A stretch of DNA of 64,000 nucleotides from Daedaleopsis sinensis (Eukaryota > Basidiomycota > Agaricomycetes > Polyporales > Polyporaceae): assembly GCA_033807695.1 (NCBI GenBank), contig CM066305.1, positions 3,286,001-3,350,000 of the forward strand. The letters are read 5' to 3'. How positions within the stretch are numbered: position 1 is the stretch's first letter; every line of letters starts with the position of its first letter. The translations under genes were made by a program, and so were the position numbers. The notes beneath the pieces are model-generated. The model did not search any database. It was not told the DNA's origin and saw only the letters and a list, made by a program, of their open reading frames with translations. Shown here piece by piece: positions 45,472 through 56,440 of this stretch.

Positions 45472-48400
45472 ATGGACGCTGAGACAAGCGAAGTTACCTC
45501 GACCATCCTCGTTTCCAACCTCCACTGCGGAAGGCGAGTACCTGTCCTTTTCTCCCCACATCCCCTTCATAACAATCCACTCGCTGGCCTCCAGCTGTGT
45601 CAAGACTATCCAAGACGCACTCACGTCGCTGTCGCCGCCTCCCTCCTCTGTCGAGGTGTCAATTGTTACGCAGTCGGTGACAGTTCAGCATCCGCGAGCA
45701 CTCTCCCCTGCCGTTCTCAAAGCTGCCATCGACGAAGCCGGGTACGACATCCTCACCACCCCCGTCGCGGAAAATGGGTCGCTCGATGCGATGTCCTGGT
45801 CCGGCAGCTTGGCAGGCCTCTCCCGCATCGTCCCCCCAAGGCACATGAAGCATCTCGAAAACTGTGCGCAGTGTCGGTCCGAACAAGTCGCTCTCCAGCA
45901 TTCGTCTGAAGAAGAGGCTCACCCCACTGACGATCAGGTTCGTCGACTAATGCATCCAAATCTTACTGATAGTTTTGACAACGTCGCTCGCGATCCAGGG
46001 CGTCCAAGGAGCTGCTCTCGGCCTTCTCCAGCTTCCTGACGATGCAGCGCGAGAGTCCGGAGACCATGGCAAGCCATCTCGTACCGCGGTTCCTTCCCGG
46101 GTATCCCTTTCCGTCGGTGGTATGACCTGCGCGTCCTGTTCCAACGCCATCACCTCGGCCCTATCAGAGCTTCCAGGTGTCTCCGACGTCAGCGTCAACC
46201 TCCTTGGGAACGCCGCTACCCTTACCGTCTCTGGCCCCGAGGTTGCGCCTGCTGTAGTGTCAGCGGTTGAGGAGATCGGCTACACCGCCGAAGTCGTGAA
46301 CATAGAACCGGTCGTTCCTCCTCGTTCTCAGCGGAGGATGACTTCTGCTGCCAACGAGGACGGCCCGCTGCGGGTGGAGCTGTCTGTGGACGGCATGACG
46401 TGCGCGTCTTGTGTCAATACCGTCACTGGGCTACTCTCGGCCATTCCTGGAGTATCCGAGGTGACCGTGAACCTGATAGGGAAGTTTGCAACTGCGGTCG
46501 TGGAACATCGAAAGCTAGTGCCACGGCTGGAAGAAGCAGTCAGCGACGCAGGTTATGAGGCAGAGGTAGTCAATGTCCAGCCTGCAGACGCACATACCCA
46601 GTACGACGAGGCGGGGCCTCGGGTTGTGTCTCTTCGTGTCGATGGCATGTTCTGCTCGTAAGTCTTGGTTTGTTCCTTCTGTGCGCCCATGTACTGACAC
46701 AGCTTTGAAGTCACTGCCCACCGAAGATTATGACCGCGCTACAAACGCTGGGACCTGAAGTCGAAGTCACGAAGGCTCTCACCTCGCACACGGACCCGAT
46801 ATTGACCGTATCGTACATGCCCTCGCCCTCGCGCCTCACTATCCGCACCATCATCAGAGCGATAGAGGACGCCGGGGAGCCATCGTCGCGTTTCACAGCT
46901 ACGATCTACCGTCCGCCCTCCCTCGAGGACCGTGCGCGGTACATGCAGCGCCGCGAGCAACGACACATGCTCCAGTGGCTCCTCTTCTCCATCGTGGCCG
47001 CGGTGCCGACCTTCATCATCGGCATCGTCTACATGACGCTCGTCCCGGCCAACAACACGACGCGCATGTGGTTCGAGGAGCCGGTGTGGGCGGGGAACGT
47101 CTCGCGCGCAGAGTGGGCGCTCTTCTTCTGTGCGACCCCGGTCATGTTCTACAGCGCCGGGGCGTTCCACCGGAGGAGCATCCGGGAGATCTACGCGCTG
47201 TGGCGCAAGGGCAGCCGTGTACCTGTGTGGAGGCGGTTTGTCAGGTTTGGCAGCATGAATATGCTCGTACGTCGTGCGGCCCTTGCCCGAGCGTCCTGGC
47301 ACATACTGATGTTCGTGATATAGGTGTCGACTGGAGTCTCCGTAGCGTACTTCGCTTCGATCGCGCTGCTGGCTTTGGCAGCAGCACAGCCGCCGTCCCC
47401 CTCGGGGATGGGGGACACCACAACGTACTTTGACTCGGTCGTCTTGCTGACCATGTTCCTCCTGGCCGGTGAGTGTACTGCTGGTGGACATACCCGCCTA
47501 TGCACTGACCCATCGCACAGGTCGCTTCCTGGAAGCCTACAGCAAGGGCCGGACAGCAGACGCCATCACAGCACTCGGGAGGCTGCGCCCCACGTCCGCG
47601 CTGCTCATCGTCCCTGCGACCGGCGCCGCGTCGCCCAGCCAGCTGTCGCGGACTAGCACGATGCAGAACGATACGGCTGACGCGGAGAAGGGCGACGCCG
47701 CTAGCGAGGAGCGGAACCTCGCGTCCAAGCCGGGCACCAGGGTCGAGAAGGTCAACGCCGAGCTCCTCGAGGTCGGCGACGTCGTGCGTGTGCTGCATGG
47801 GGCGAGCCCCCCCGCGGACGGCACGATCGCCTCTGGGGACGGCGCGGCGTTTGACGAGAGCTCCCTCACTGGGGAATCGCGGCCCGTCAAGAAGCAGGTC
47901 GGCGACAAGGTCTTCCTGGGCACGATCAACAAGGCTGGGGTTGTCGACGTTCGTGTTGACGAAATCGGTGGCCAGACGATGTGAGTGTGTCGCCCCCGCT
48001 CCGATGTAAGTCCTGCGATTCAACGGAGCTGACTTGTGCACATAGGCTGGATCACGTGGTCAAGGTTGTCCGAGAAGGGCAATCCCGACGCGCGCCCATC
48101 GAGCGTGTGGTGGACATTGTCACCGGGTACTTCGTGCCCGTCGTCACCCTGCTCGCGGTCATCACATGGGCTATATGGCTAGGTCTCGGGCTCGGTGGTG
48201 TTCTTCCCGAAGATTATCTTGACATCGAAGTGGGAGGCTGGGGTGGGTCGCTCTTATCATTCCGAGCCGACCTTACTTGAGAGCTAACGCTGGCAAATTA
48301 CCTTTCTCAGCTGTGTGGTCCCTCGAGTTCGCAATCGCTGTGTTCGTCGTCGCCTGCCCGTGCGGAATCGGACTCGCCGCGCCAACTGCGCTCCTCGTCG

Positions 48401-49765
48401 GCTCCGGGCTCGCGGCCAAGTTCGGCATCCTCGCGCGCGGCGGGGGCGAAGCGTTCCAGGAGGCGGCGCAGCTCGACGTGATCGTCTTTGACAAGACCGG
48501 GACGCTCACCGAGGGCGGCGACCCGCAGGTCACCGATGCAGAGCTGCTTGCAGACAGCGCGGGCGCGTCCGGGGCCGGCCTCTCGCACGAGGAGATCCTT
48601 GGGATCGCGGGCGAGGTCGAGGCCGCGAGCTCGCACCCGCTGGCTAGTGCGATCCGCGGATACTGCGAGGCGCACGGAGCACGAGCACAGGGCATGCTTT
48701 CGGTCGAAGAGATACCTGGACGCGGCCTCAAGGCCTCCTTTGAATCCTTCCTGGCTGTGATCGGTAATGAGGCGTGGATGGAGGAGCACGGGGCGCTCAT
48801 CGATGGGAGAGTCCACGATCTTCTGCAAGCGTGGAAGTCGGAGGGAAAAAGTGTCGTGCTTCTTTCTGTCGCCGCAAAGAACGATAGCCAGTCGCCGGCC
48901 GCCGCGTTCGTACTCGTGGCCGCGTTTGCCGTTTCGGACCCTGTCAGGCCAGAAGCGAGGGAGGTGCTCGCGCGACTGCAAGCGCAGGGCCTCGGGACGT
49001 GGATGATATCGGGCGACAACGCGACGACCGCTAAGGCCGTTGCAAGCTCTGTAGGCATTCCCGAGACGAATGTCATTGCTGAGGTGTTGCCACACCAGAA
49101 AGTATGTTCTCTCTTAACCCTGCTAGCGTTAGAAGTGGGCGCTAAGCAGGACACGTTGCAGGCAGAGAAAATCCAGTGGCTACAGCAAGTAGGCATGAAG
49201 AGGCCCCAACGCGGGCTGTCCCGCCTCCTCGGCCGCCGCCGGCTGAACGAACGGTGCATCGTCGCCATGGTCGGGGACGGGATCAACGACGCGCCCGCGC
49301 TGACCGCCGCCGATGTTGGGATCGCCATAGGATCGGGGAGTGACGTCGCGATCTCGAGCGCGTCGTTCATCCTCGTGTCGTCGAACTTGCGCAGCTTGTT
49401 GACGTTGACGGATCTGTCCCGGACGGTATTCAACCGCGTCAAGTTCAACTTTGTGAGTGACGCCTTTGTATCGGCGAGATAGCCTGGGAGATGAACTGAT
49501 GCTTGAGTCAGTTCTGGGCATCGGTATACAACATGATCGCACTTCCCATTGCTGCGGGAGTCGTGTACCCTGCGGGACACGCCAGACTCTCGCCTGTGTG
49601 GGCGTCGTTGGCTATGGCTTTGTCGTGAGTAATCCTTCAGCTTGGTCCCTCGTTCAGCCATCAGCTAACTTGTCCCGTTGCAGCTCTGTATCAGTAGTGT
49701 GCAGCTCCCTCCTGCTTAGACTGTATCGCGAACCTAGGCTCTCACCCGCAAGCTCACCCCAATAG
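45472..49765 (+). CDS. ccc2: Copper-transporting P1B-type ATPase (Ccc2/ATP7 type)
   Basis: Model: join(45472..45533, 45595..45937, 45999..46657, 46711..47266, 47324..47468, 47521..47980, 48046..48242, 48311..49101, 49162..49452, 49512..49624, 49684..49765), about 1232 aa. It pumps Cu(I) into the secretory pathway for copper enzymes such as ferroxidases and laccases. The N-terminus has four heavy-metal domains: NLHCGSCVK, two GMTCASC (near 177 and 262) and a variant GMFCSHCP (near 354). P-type core: SSLTGES, VACPCGIGLAAPTA (CPC near 825), phosphorylation site FDKTGTLTE (near 868), ISGDNATTAKAV and MVGDGINDAPAL. The late TM has FFWASVYNMIALPIAAG. The first intron must use a GC donor to give CGSC. 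The 45938-45998 intron acceptor is the least sure join. An in-frame ATG at 45406 could extend the N-terminus by 22 residues. The neighbouring ferric reductase is functionally compatible but 10 kb away. Confidence 0.95.
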
Positions 49766-49868
49766 CATTAGGAATTATTCCGTCAGCATACTTCCTTCAC
49801 GCCAGCGTACATTACCGTGTATCATATTACAATATCCCTTAGAGAGAATTCTCTATGTAATCCAACCT

Positions 49869-52800
49869 TCACGCACGCTGCTGCTGCTCCTTCTCCTTCC
49901 TGAGCTTATAGAAGTCCGAGAACGAGAGCCGGATGCCGAGGAAGCGGCAGTCGAGGTCTGAATGCGTCGCGAGGCCGTGCACGATCGTTTGCACCTTCTC
50001 CGAGAAGGACGCGCCGTAGTCTTTGACGCGCGCGAGGATACCCGGGAGCGATTCTTCAGTGTACCTGCGGTCGGTGGCTTGCTCGATGCGCGTGTACACA
50101 CCCTGCAGCAATTAGTCGGACACGAGCCTTCGGACAGTGCATAGTGGGGGCGACTGACCCGCGCTGCGTCTTTCTCCGCATCTCGCCTCGCAGATTCGGA
50201 CAGGCAGTAGTTGTACAGATCGTCCTGCGCGGGGTGAGCATCCCAAGACAGCGCGATCTGGACAGCGGGATGCGCTCACCGTCGCCTCGCGGAACTGCAG
50301 AATCAGACTGAACACTTCCCGAACATGGTTCAGCAGATTCTCCTCTTTTCCCGCCTTCGGACTGAGGAGCAACACTTTCTTGACCATCCGGTCGAGGTAC
50401 GCACGGTGCGTCTCGATGAGCGCGTCGAGATCGCCCTCCTTCTTGTGCACGAAGGCCATGAGCTCCTGCCAGGAGCACTCGATGACCTCGAGGTGGCAGT
50501 ATGCCTGGAGCTGCCGCACGAAGTGGATCATCTCGCCCATGACAAGCCGGATTTGATGCCAGTCGTAGTCGAGTTCTTCGAGAGAGCACAGTCACGCCGG
50601 TCAGCATCGTAGAGGGAGCTGCACATATGCAAATAGCGGTTGGCAGCCGACGACCCACCTGAGATGCGGAGGAATGACTTGGCACCACCCGCGACACGCA
50701 TCCAGGACGTGTTCAGTGTGCTCTCAACCCGCTTGATCCTCCAGAGGTGGTTAAAGAGCTTGAGGTACTTGACCATCGCCGTGGGATCGAGTACGGTGTC
50801 GATCGGTGCGTCGACCTTGTACTCGAGCGTGAAGACGTCCCATCCGATCTCACCGTGCGAGTATTCGAGCATACGGGCGTCGAGCCGCCGGAGCACGTCG
50901 GGCGGGTCGTTCTGCGCGTTAGAAGAGCGTAGCGCGGACTCGAGGGTGGCGGTGAGGTTGTGCCTATAGAGAGCGTTTGCGGGGCGGGATAGACTTGGGC
51001 TATATCCTATGTTAGCGGAGTCGAGAGGACATGAAGGGGACGGCGAACCCGAGAGTGTCCATGAGCTGTTCGGCGAAGTCTCCGTGGCCCAGCAGGAGGT
51101 AGTGTTTGAGCGCGGACAGATGGTCGAGCAGACGGTATTTGTCGAAAAATACGTCGAACAGGCGTTGGCTGGCGATCTGATAGGCGGTGTCGATCGACCG
51201 CTCCAAACCGACAATGTCGCTGTATTGCAGCGCTAGAGATGGGTCGATGAGGATGTCGTGACGACGGTGCGATAAGACTACTCACTGCCACCTGTGTTAC
51301 TGAGTTTCTCTCGCGTAGCAACCCAATCGCTGTCGTGACAGCTGTATCGGATGAAGTTCAAACTTTTGCCTGTCGAGAAAATCTAGAAGAATTATGAATA
51401 CGAGCAGGTCTCAGAGTGCATGGTCAAAGCTCCTACCTTGCGCCCGAATGTCTCCCCGACAAATGCGGGTAGCATGTCTTCCTGGAAACGGTATTTCTGC
51501 TCCCACAGCTGCAGTCCGCCAGCATGTTCCTCGGATGTGTCTTCCATGTTGTCTCCGCCAAATCCACCGTCGCTGGCGAGCTGTCCGATTCCTTGTAGCG
51601 ATGGCTGCATGTACTGCAGGTGCGCCAATTCTGGGGCGACCGCAACGAAAAACTCGGAAAAGGGATCGTAGAGTTCTCCAGAAAATAGCCACTTGTGAAG
51701 CGTTACGAAGAACGGCTTCGACACCTGGAGCGGGATGCTTTAGAACGAGGCACTAGATTGTAGCAGAAGCACTGTACGTACATCTTCGAGCAGCTGGTTA
51801 GTGAACTTGCGGATGAACGGGTCGCCGTTTTCTGCATATCCGTGAATGAGATTCACCAGAGCTCCTCCTTGGGTTTCTGTAGGACGCCATTTAACCACAT
51901 GGACCTCCTGCGATCGCGGATAGAAGACCGACCTCTGGCGCCTTCCACGCACACGCTCATCATGCGCATGCGCAACCTCCAATCTTCGATCCACACATCG
52001 AGGCGCTTGAGCGTCAGCCCAGTCTCCTCTTCCCGAGTACGATCTTCGTCGCGGTCGACGCCATTCGTCCGCCGTGTGCCATCCGGCTGATGGGAGGTGG
52101 ACATCTGTGACTCGAGGACCGCGATCAGTTTGTAGTACTCCGTCAGTTGGGTCTGCAGATGGTGACAGAGACTCTGCTCGATCATGCCCACCCCCACCCT
52201 CCCTTCGCGCTCGCGTACGAAGGTATCGACGCGTTGGTACAGGTGACCAACTTCGGCTAAGCGGTGGATCAGAGCTCGCGTGGGAGCGGGTATGTGATAT
52301 CTCTACTCGAGCTTTGTTAGAAGTAAGAATATAAACGGTCAGGTCGGGATCTGCTCACTGGATCCTCAGCGAACACGAGCTCCTTGTTCTGCTCGGCGTC
52401 CTTTGCAACGGAAAACTGGACATATTTGCCGGAGATGCCCTGCAGGACGTAAAGGGTGTCGCGGAGAATGAGAGATTCCGGTATATGTGGCTGCCCTACA
52501 GACCCGTTCAGCCTGTGCACTAGGGATTGTCAGTCGTAGTGACCAACCTATCTGCTGCCGATAATCTCGTAGAATGTCGGCTTTCGACTTTCCTCTAGGG
52601 CCTTTCGGAGCAGGGTTCGGTTCGGTTGGTGTCGTGACCTTCGAAGAAGGACGTGTCGGAGGAGGTGCTGCTAGAGATGGGAGAAATGATGGGGCTCTTG
52701 AAGTCGACGCCGGGATAGAGGCGAGGGAGTGAAGGAACTGGAGAGAAGCATGCTTCCTATTGAGCACAGGCTTGAACGCGTGTTAGCCGCTGAGTATATT

Positions 52801-53362
52801 ATAATCGCGATAGTCGAAACCGAACCTGTTCGAGGAGTCTTGAAAGCAGGTTCGTAAATCGAAGCGTGCTCGACCCATTCGGAGATGTCTGCAATACTGT
52901 GAACTGTTCTAGCGTAAGTCTTGGGGGACAAAAAGTAAAACACAGACAATGTCTCTTGGTGAGGTCTGCAAGGTGACCGATATCTTTCTCCACAGTCTGG
53001 CCTATGTGACTACGCGCAGCAGTGAGCATCGAACGAGGAATTGCGGGACTTGCACGGCGGGCAATCCCAGTATTTTGGACGACCGAAAAGGCGCGCAGAA
53101 TTGGCTACACGAGGCATTCTGAGCGAAATAATTCACTCGAACGACTCTTCTACGACTTGTAGCATCCAGAAGACTTGTTTAGTCAATTCGTGTCACCATC
53201 TCGCTCATACAAATTACCGGGATTTCCGCCGTGTTGCGAATACTGCTGAGGTTACCTGCTGAGAATCTCCTCACAATGGGCTACCAGTTGACGCTTCAGG
53301 TGTTCGTCTTGTCGAGCTTTAGGAACCAGAGAGTAAACGAGAGATTCAAGAGCAGTGGACAT
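49869..53362 (-). CDS. Gamma-tubulin complex component GCP3 (Spc98/Alp6 type)
   Basis: The start at 53362 opens with MSTALESLVYSLVPKARQDE and the stop is at 49869-49871; many short introns lie between, and not every junction was fixed. The protein is a core subunit of the gamma-tubulin small complex that nucleates microtubules at spindle pole bodies. GRIP1 region: SLILRDTLYVLQGISGKYVQF, LHRLAEVGHLYQRVDTFV, LCHHLQTQLTEYYKLIAVLE, LTLKRLDVWIEDWRLRM, GDPFIRKFTNQLLEDV, ELYDPFSEFFV and KYRFQEDMLPAFVG. GRIP2 region: ASQRLFDVFFDKYRLLDHLS, LKHYLLLGHGDFAEQLMDTL, GWDVFTLEYKVDAPIDTVL, MVKYLKLFNHLWRIKRVE, MIHFVRQLQAYCHLEVIE and ETHRAYLDRMVKKVLLL. The end is FLGIRLSFSDFYKLRKEKEQ. The LKHYLLLGHGDF block favours GCP3 over GCP2. 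It is tail-to-tail with ccc2, 103 bases apart. Confidence 0.9.
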
Positions 53363-53414
53363 GGTGGTTCATGGTCAAGTTGGCACAGGCGCACAGGCGC
53401 GTCGAACCGTAGTG

Positions 53415-53442
53415 TGTGACGCGCGACGCGCGACGCGTCACA
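53415..53442. promoter_or_regulatory. Palindrome with MCB-like ACGCGT core
   Basis: TGTGACGCG (53415-53423) and CGCGTCACA (53434-53442) form 9-base inverted arms, and ACGCGT sits at 53433-53438. It lies about 55-80 bases upstream of the GCP3 start. ACGCGT is the MluI cell-cycle box of fungal MBF; control of a spindle-pole gene by it is inference. Confidence 0.4.
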
Positions 53443-53657
53443 GCGCGTCACGCAGACTACAGTATTTCAAGCTGCACTCAAAGCTTGAGCTGCAGGTTCA
53501 ACTTCAGAAGATTTCGCAAGTTTCGAAGTGAGATACAACATCTCGATTGAAGGTTGGTTTGCACGAAGTGGTCCCGGTGGTGTGTCTTAGATGACACCGT
53601 GACCCCAGTCGGAGGACGAGCGAACACCTGCCAGTGACGAACACTGGGCCAACACGA

Positions 53658-53663
53658 TATATA
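53658..53663 (+). promoter_or_regulatory. TATA-like element of APH-like kinase gene
   Basis: TATATA begins 71 bases before the ATG at 53729. Confidence 0.45.
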
Positions 53664-53728
53664 CATGCTCAGGCTCCGATAGCGACATCTTCAACAAGTA
53701 CAATCACACCCTCCAACACACCCAGAGT

Positions 53729-54985
53729 ATGACCGAGCGTGGCTATCGTCATCTCAACACGTCTACTCTGAGACAAATTTCCAAAGCACTGGAACAGGAC
53801 GCTGCTGCTGATATTGAGGCGACGTTGAGGAAAGTGTACACGTCGTATTCCAACCTACGACGGTCAGTGGAGGAACGACAAGCTAAACGTAAAGGTGAGG
53901 ACCTGACAATTATTGTTCGTACCGTGCTAGAAGCTTTGCCTATAGGTGCGCAAAGCTTTGAGACAGAGAGCAAGGAAGCGCAGGCTACTACAACCTTTGG
54001 ATCGCCTGTGCCGCCTGCACTTCGACCTTTGGCCTCTACCCTCAATCCGCATGGCACCGAAGATCGACAGTTCTTCCGACAGCTCCTAGACTCACCCATA
54101 TCATACCCTTGCGCCTTCCCTCTTGTCGTCGTCCATCCATTATCTCCAGTCGTTATAGACCTTGTTGGTCTTTCGGACGGCCGTTCTCTGTCGTCGAAGA
54201 TCCTCTGGCGCGTGCTCGGTGGCACAATAGTGTGGGAGCAATTCGCACGCGCTGTGATCAAGATTGAGGACAACGTAGTCGTCAAGGTTGCTCAACGGCT
54301 CGACCCGGACGAGCATGGCGTTCTTCAGTACGTCGAAGAGCACTTCCCCAGTATCCCCGCCCCGCGCCCCTTGGGACTGGTCACTATAGCGCAGACATCG
54401 TTCATGTTCATGTCCCTGATCCCTGGAGAGACCTTGGAGAAGCGTTGGCCTTCCCTGCCCGCAGAGTCGAAGATCCATGTGCAGAAGACTCTGAACCAGC
54501 ATCTCCTCGCCCTCCGCCAATATGAGCGCCCTTCCGGAACGAGTGCTGTCTTGGGCTGCCCTGTTGGGAGACAGCTCTGCAAGGACGTCCGGAGGGAGGA
54601 GCGCGTGAGCACGACAATCATAGCAGACGAGATGGAGTTCAACAACTTCCTCGTGCACTCGCCGTCCTCCCGCGCCGCACCGCGCCACAAGAACTGGCTA
54701 CACTCTCTCCTGCGCGTCGACCACCGGATTGTGTTCACGCACGCCGATCTCCATCCACGGAACGTGATGGTCGTCGATGCTCCGGACGGGAGCGTCGAGG
54801 TGTCTGGCATCATCGACTGGGAGGCGAGTGGGTTCTACCCCGAGTACTGGGAGCAGTTGAAGGCGGTCAACACTTGTGCGATCACGGATACGAGTGACTG
54901 GTGGGACCACCTCCCGCCGTCTATCCTGGGTTATGACCATGAGCTTGTTCTGGACCGCGTCATTGAAAGTACTATACTGCGCTAG
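53729..54985 (+). CDS. APH-family (aminoglycoside-phosphotransferase-like) kinase, intronless
   Basis: A single 418-codon frame, the only intronless gene of this size in the window. The fold is a small-molecule/protein-kinase-like phosphotransferase family expanded in Agaricomycetes; substrates there are mostly unknown. Visible motifs: ARAVIKIEDNVVVKVAQ (ATP-binding Lys strand, about residues 170-190), YVEEHFPSIPAPRPLG, FMFMSLIPGETLEKRWP, catalytic loop FTHADLHPRNVMV (near residue 337) and the metal-binding GIIDWEASGFYPEYWE, then GYDHELVLDRV. The first 130 residues are unlike the usual APH N-lobe and may be a separate helical region. The lack of introns against dense-intron neighbours could reflect retroposition or a young duplicate, which is inference. 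No sign that it confers drug resistance. Confidence 0.9.
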   Translation: MTERGYRHLNTSTLRQISKALEQDAAADIEATLRKVYTSYSNLRRSVEERQAKRKGEDLTIIVRTVLEALPIGAQSFETESKEAQATTTFGSPVPPALRPLASTLNPHGTEDRQFFRQLLDSPISYPCAFPLVVVHPLSPVVIDLVGLSDGRSLSSKILWRVLGGTIVWEQFARAVIKIEDNVVVKVAQRLDPDEHGVLQYVEEHFPSIPAPRPLGLVTIAQTSFMFMSLIPGETLEKRWPSLPAESKIHVQKTLNQHLLALRQYERPSGTSAVLGCPVGRQLCKDVRREERVSTTIIADEMEFNNFLVHSPSSRAAPRHKNWLHSLLRVDHRIVFTHADLHPRNVMVVDAPDGSVEVSGIIDWEASGFYPEYWEQLKAVNTCAITDTSDWWDHLPPSILGYDHELVLDRVIESTILR

Positions 54986-55028
54986 GAACGATGGTGCATG
55001 GTGCGTTTCAGCCATACCGCCCAGCTAC

Positions 55029-55135
55029 TCTTCGCGAGTACGATCTTCGTCGCGGTCGACGCTATCCGGAATAATGGTCAAGTTGGCACATATGTCCTAG
55101 GACCTGCTCGACCCGTCGAACCGTGCACGGTGCGC
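55029..55135 (-). pseudogene. Collapsed partial copy of the GCP3 5' region
   Basis: Bases 55029-55063 match 52028-52062 (a GCP3 exon; minus-strand VDRDEDRTR) with a 26-base identical core. Directly after, 55074-55091 match 53370-53387, and a CGTCGAACCGT motif recurs (55115-55125 versus 53400-53410), i.e. sequence from the GCP3 5' end and leader. About 1.3 kb that separates these pieces at GCP3 is missing here. It looks like a duplicate with an internal deletion, not an active gene. Confidence 0.6.
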
Positions 55136-55217
55136 GATATTCAGATTGTATGGTGGTTATGATGGATTTTCCCTGCGGTGAGTACATGTTCAAGCTCACA
55201 AGTATTCGTGCAGAAGG

Positions 55218-55242
55218 GCCCATAGTATGGGAAACTATGGGC
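55218..55242. repeat. Small perfect inverted repeat
   Basis: GCCCATAGT (55218-55226) and ACTATGGGC (55234-55242) pair perfectly around a 7-base loop. Function unknown. Confidence 0.4.
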
Positions 55243-55510
55243 GTTCAACCTCTCCCAGATCACGCGTTACCATTGCACTGTTGTGAGCCGTGGCTTGTCT
55301 GTGGCGGAACGACCTAGTTGACACATATCTACGATGCGCAACCAAGCATATGTTGAAAGACGGAGCATGACTAGTGTCTGTGGTATATAGTCTACATGAG
55401 ATGAGAATCCTTGGCAACTGCACAATCCGAGTCAGCAGGCACTATCGCCCACCGCGTTCAGTCGTCGTAGAGCAGCTCACCGGTACATTGTTACACATGC
55501 TGATAGCAGT

Positions 55511-56440
55511 TCACGTCTGCTGCGGGTCTTCCCAGTCCTGGAGCCCGATCCTCGCACGGAGCGCACTGAGCTGCTCGGGCTTGAGCTCCTTGAACTGCAT
55601 GCTGTGCGAGCCCTTGCCCGCCATCGACGGATGGTCCTTGTCGAACAGGGCCGAGGCGGACTGCGAGAGCATCGACGACTGGGTCGCGAGCGCGGCAAAG
55701 GAGGACGTCGTGTCGTGGTACAGTCTGCACAAGCAGCCAGTCGGTATGCAGGTGCATGCGCGTGGTAGTGACATCGGAACCCGGGCGGAGGGGACACGTA
55801 CCTGTACGCTTCCTTGTTGAAGCAGTCAGCCTCCTTGATCTCGTCCAACGCGTGCTTCTTGAACGCGGCCTTGACGCAGTGCAGGACATCGAAGACGTGG
55901 TGCTCCTTCGGCCTTCGCAGCGAGCGGGCCGATGAGACTTAGGGCGTAGCTCGAGGGCGGAAGACGTACCTCCACGGGCGGAAACGCAGAGCGAGGTTGA
56001 ACGACCCGTCCTGCTGCGAGATGAGCGGGTGGAAGACGTCGGTGAGGAACTGCACGACCGGGGGCCGCTCCGGATAGTCGGACGGGAAGGTCAGCCTGAA
56101 CTTGAGAATGGAGTCGGTGTAGTAGCCTGGCCGGTGCATGTCAGCATGCCTCGGGCGTGTTCTGCATAGGAGAAAGGGACTGACCCTGGTGCACGAAGAA
56201 GACGGCGTCCCAGACCATGAGGTTGTCGGGAGATGGGATGACATACATGCCTAATGGGCAGTGGCCGGTGTGTCGGAGGGAGGCATACTCGAGCGAGACG
56301 GCGGTGCGGGTGAGGGCTGGGGTCGCGAGCTGTGTGATGCTCCCTGCGCGGGTTCCCTGGCGGTGTCCCTTGGGCTTCGCGGGCGAGGAGAGGTCGATGG
56401 TGGGGGAAGATACGAGACTGGAGAGCATCCGGGACGCCAT
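55511..56440 (-). CDS. Catalytically dead E2-like protein, AKTIP/FTS type
   Basis: Model: complement(join(55511..55724, 55802..55912, 55970..56126, 56185..56440)), 245 aa, phases consistent. A UBC fold spans about 45-190: LEYASLRHTGHCPLGMYVIP, VWDAVFFVHQG, FRLTFPSDYPERPPVVQFL, VFHPLIS and HVFDVLHCVKAAF. Where active E2 enzymes have the catalytic Cys a few residues after HPNI, this protein has DGSFNLALRFRPWRP with no Cys. It is therefore an E2 variant without ubiquitin-transfer chemistry. Layout and the HPLIS...W pattern match AKTIP/FTS, the partner of Hook and FHIP in the FHF complex that couples early endosomes to dynein. The N-terminal 40 residues are Ser/Pro/basic, and the tail is helical and polar. 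Start at 56440 is the first ATG of the frame. Confidence 0.82.

Larger units (their letters stand above)
53363..53728 (+). promoter_or_regulatory. Divergent promoter region (GCP3 / APH-like kinase)
   Basis: It holds a GC-rich palindrome (53415-53442) nearer GCP3 and a TATATA element (53658-53663) 66-71 bases before the APH-like start. Confidence 0.45.
54986..55510 (+). other. 3' intergenic region with fragments copied from the GCP3 locus
   Basis: No intact gene. It contains the GCP3-derived fragment (55029-55135) and a small hairpin (55218-55242). Confidence 0.5.

Noticed and set aside
48273..49661. 462-codon minus-strand frame opposite the copper ATPase
   Set aside because: Ser/Ala/Arg-rich antisense of a strongly conserved gene; length reflects third-position GC bias.
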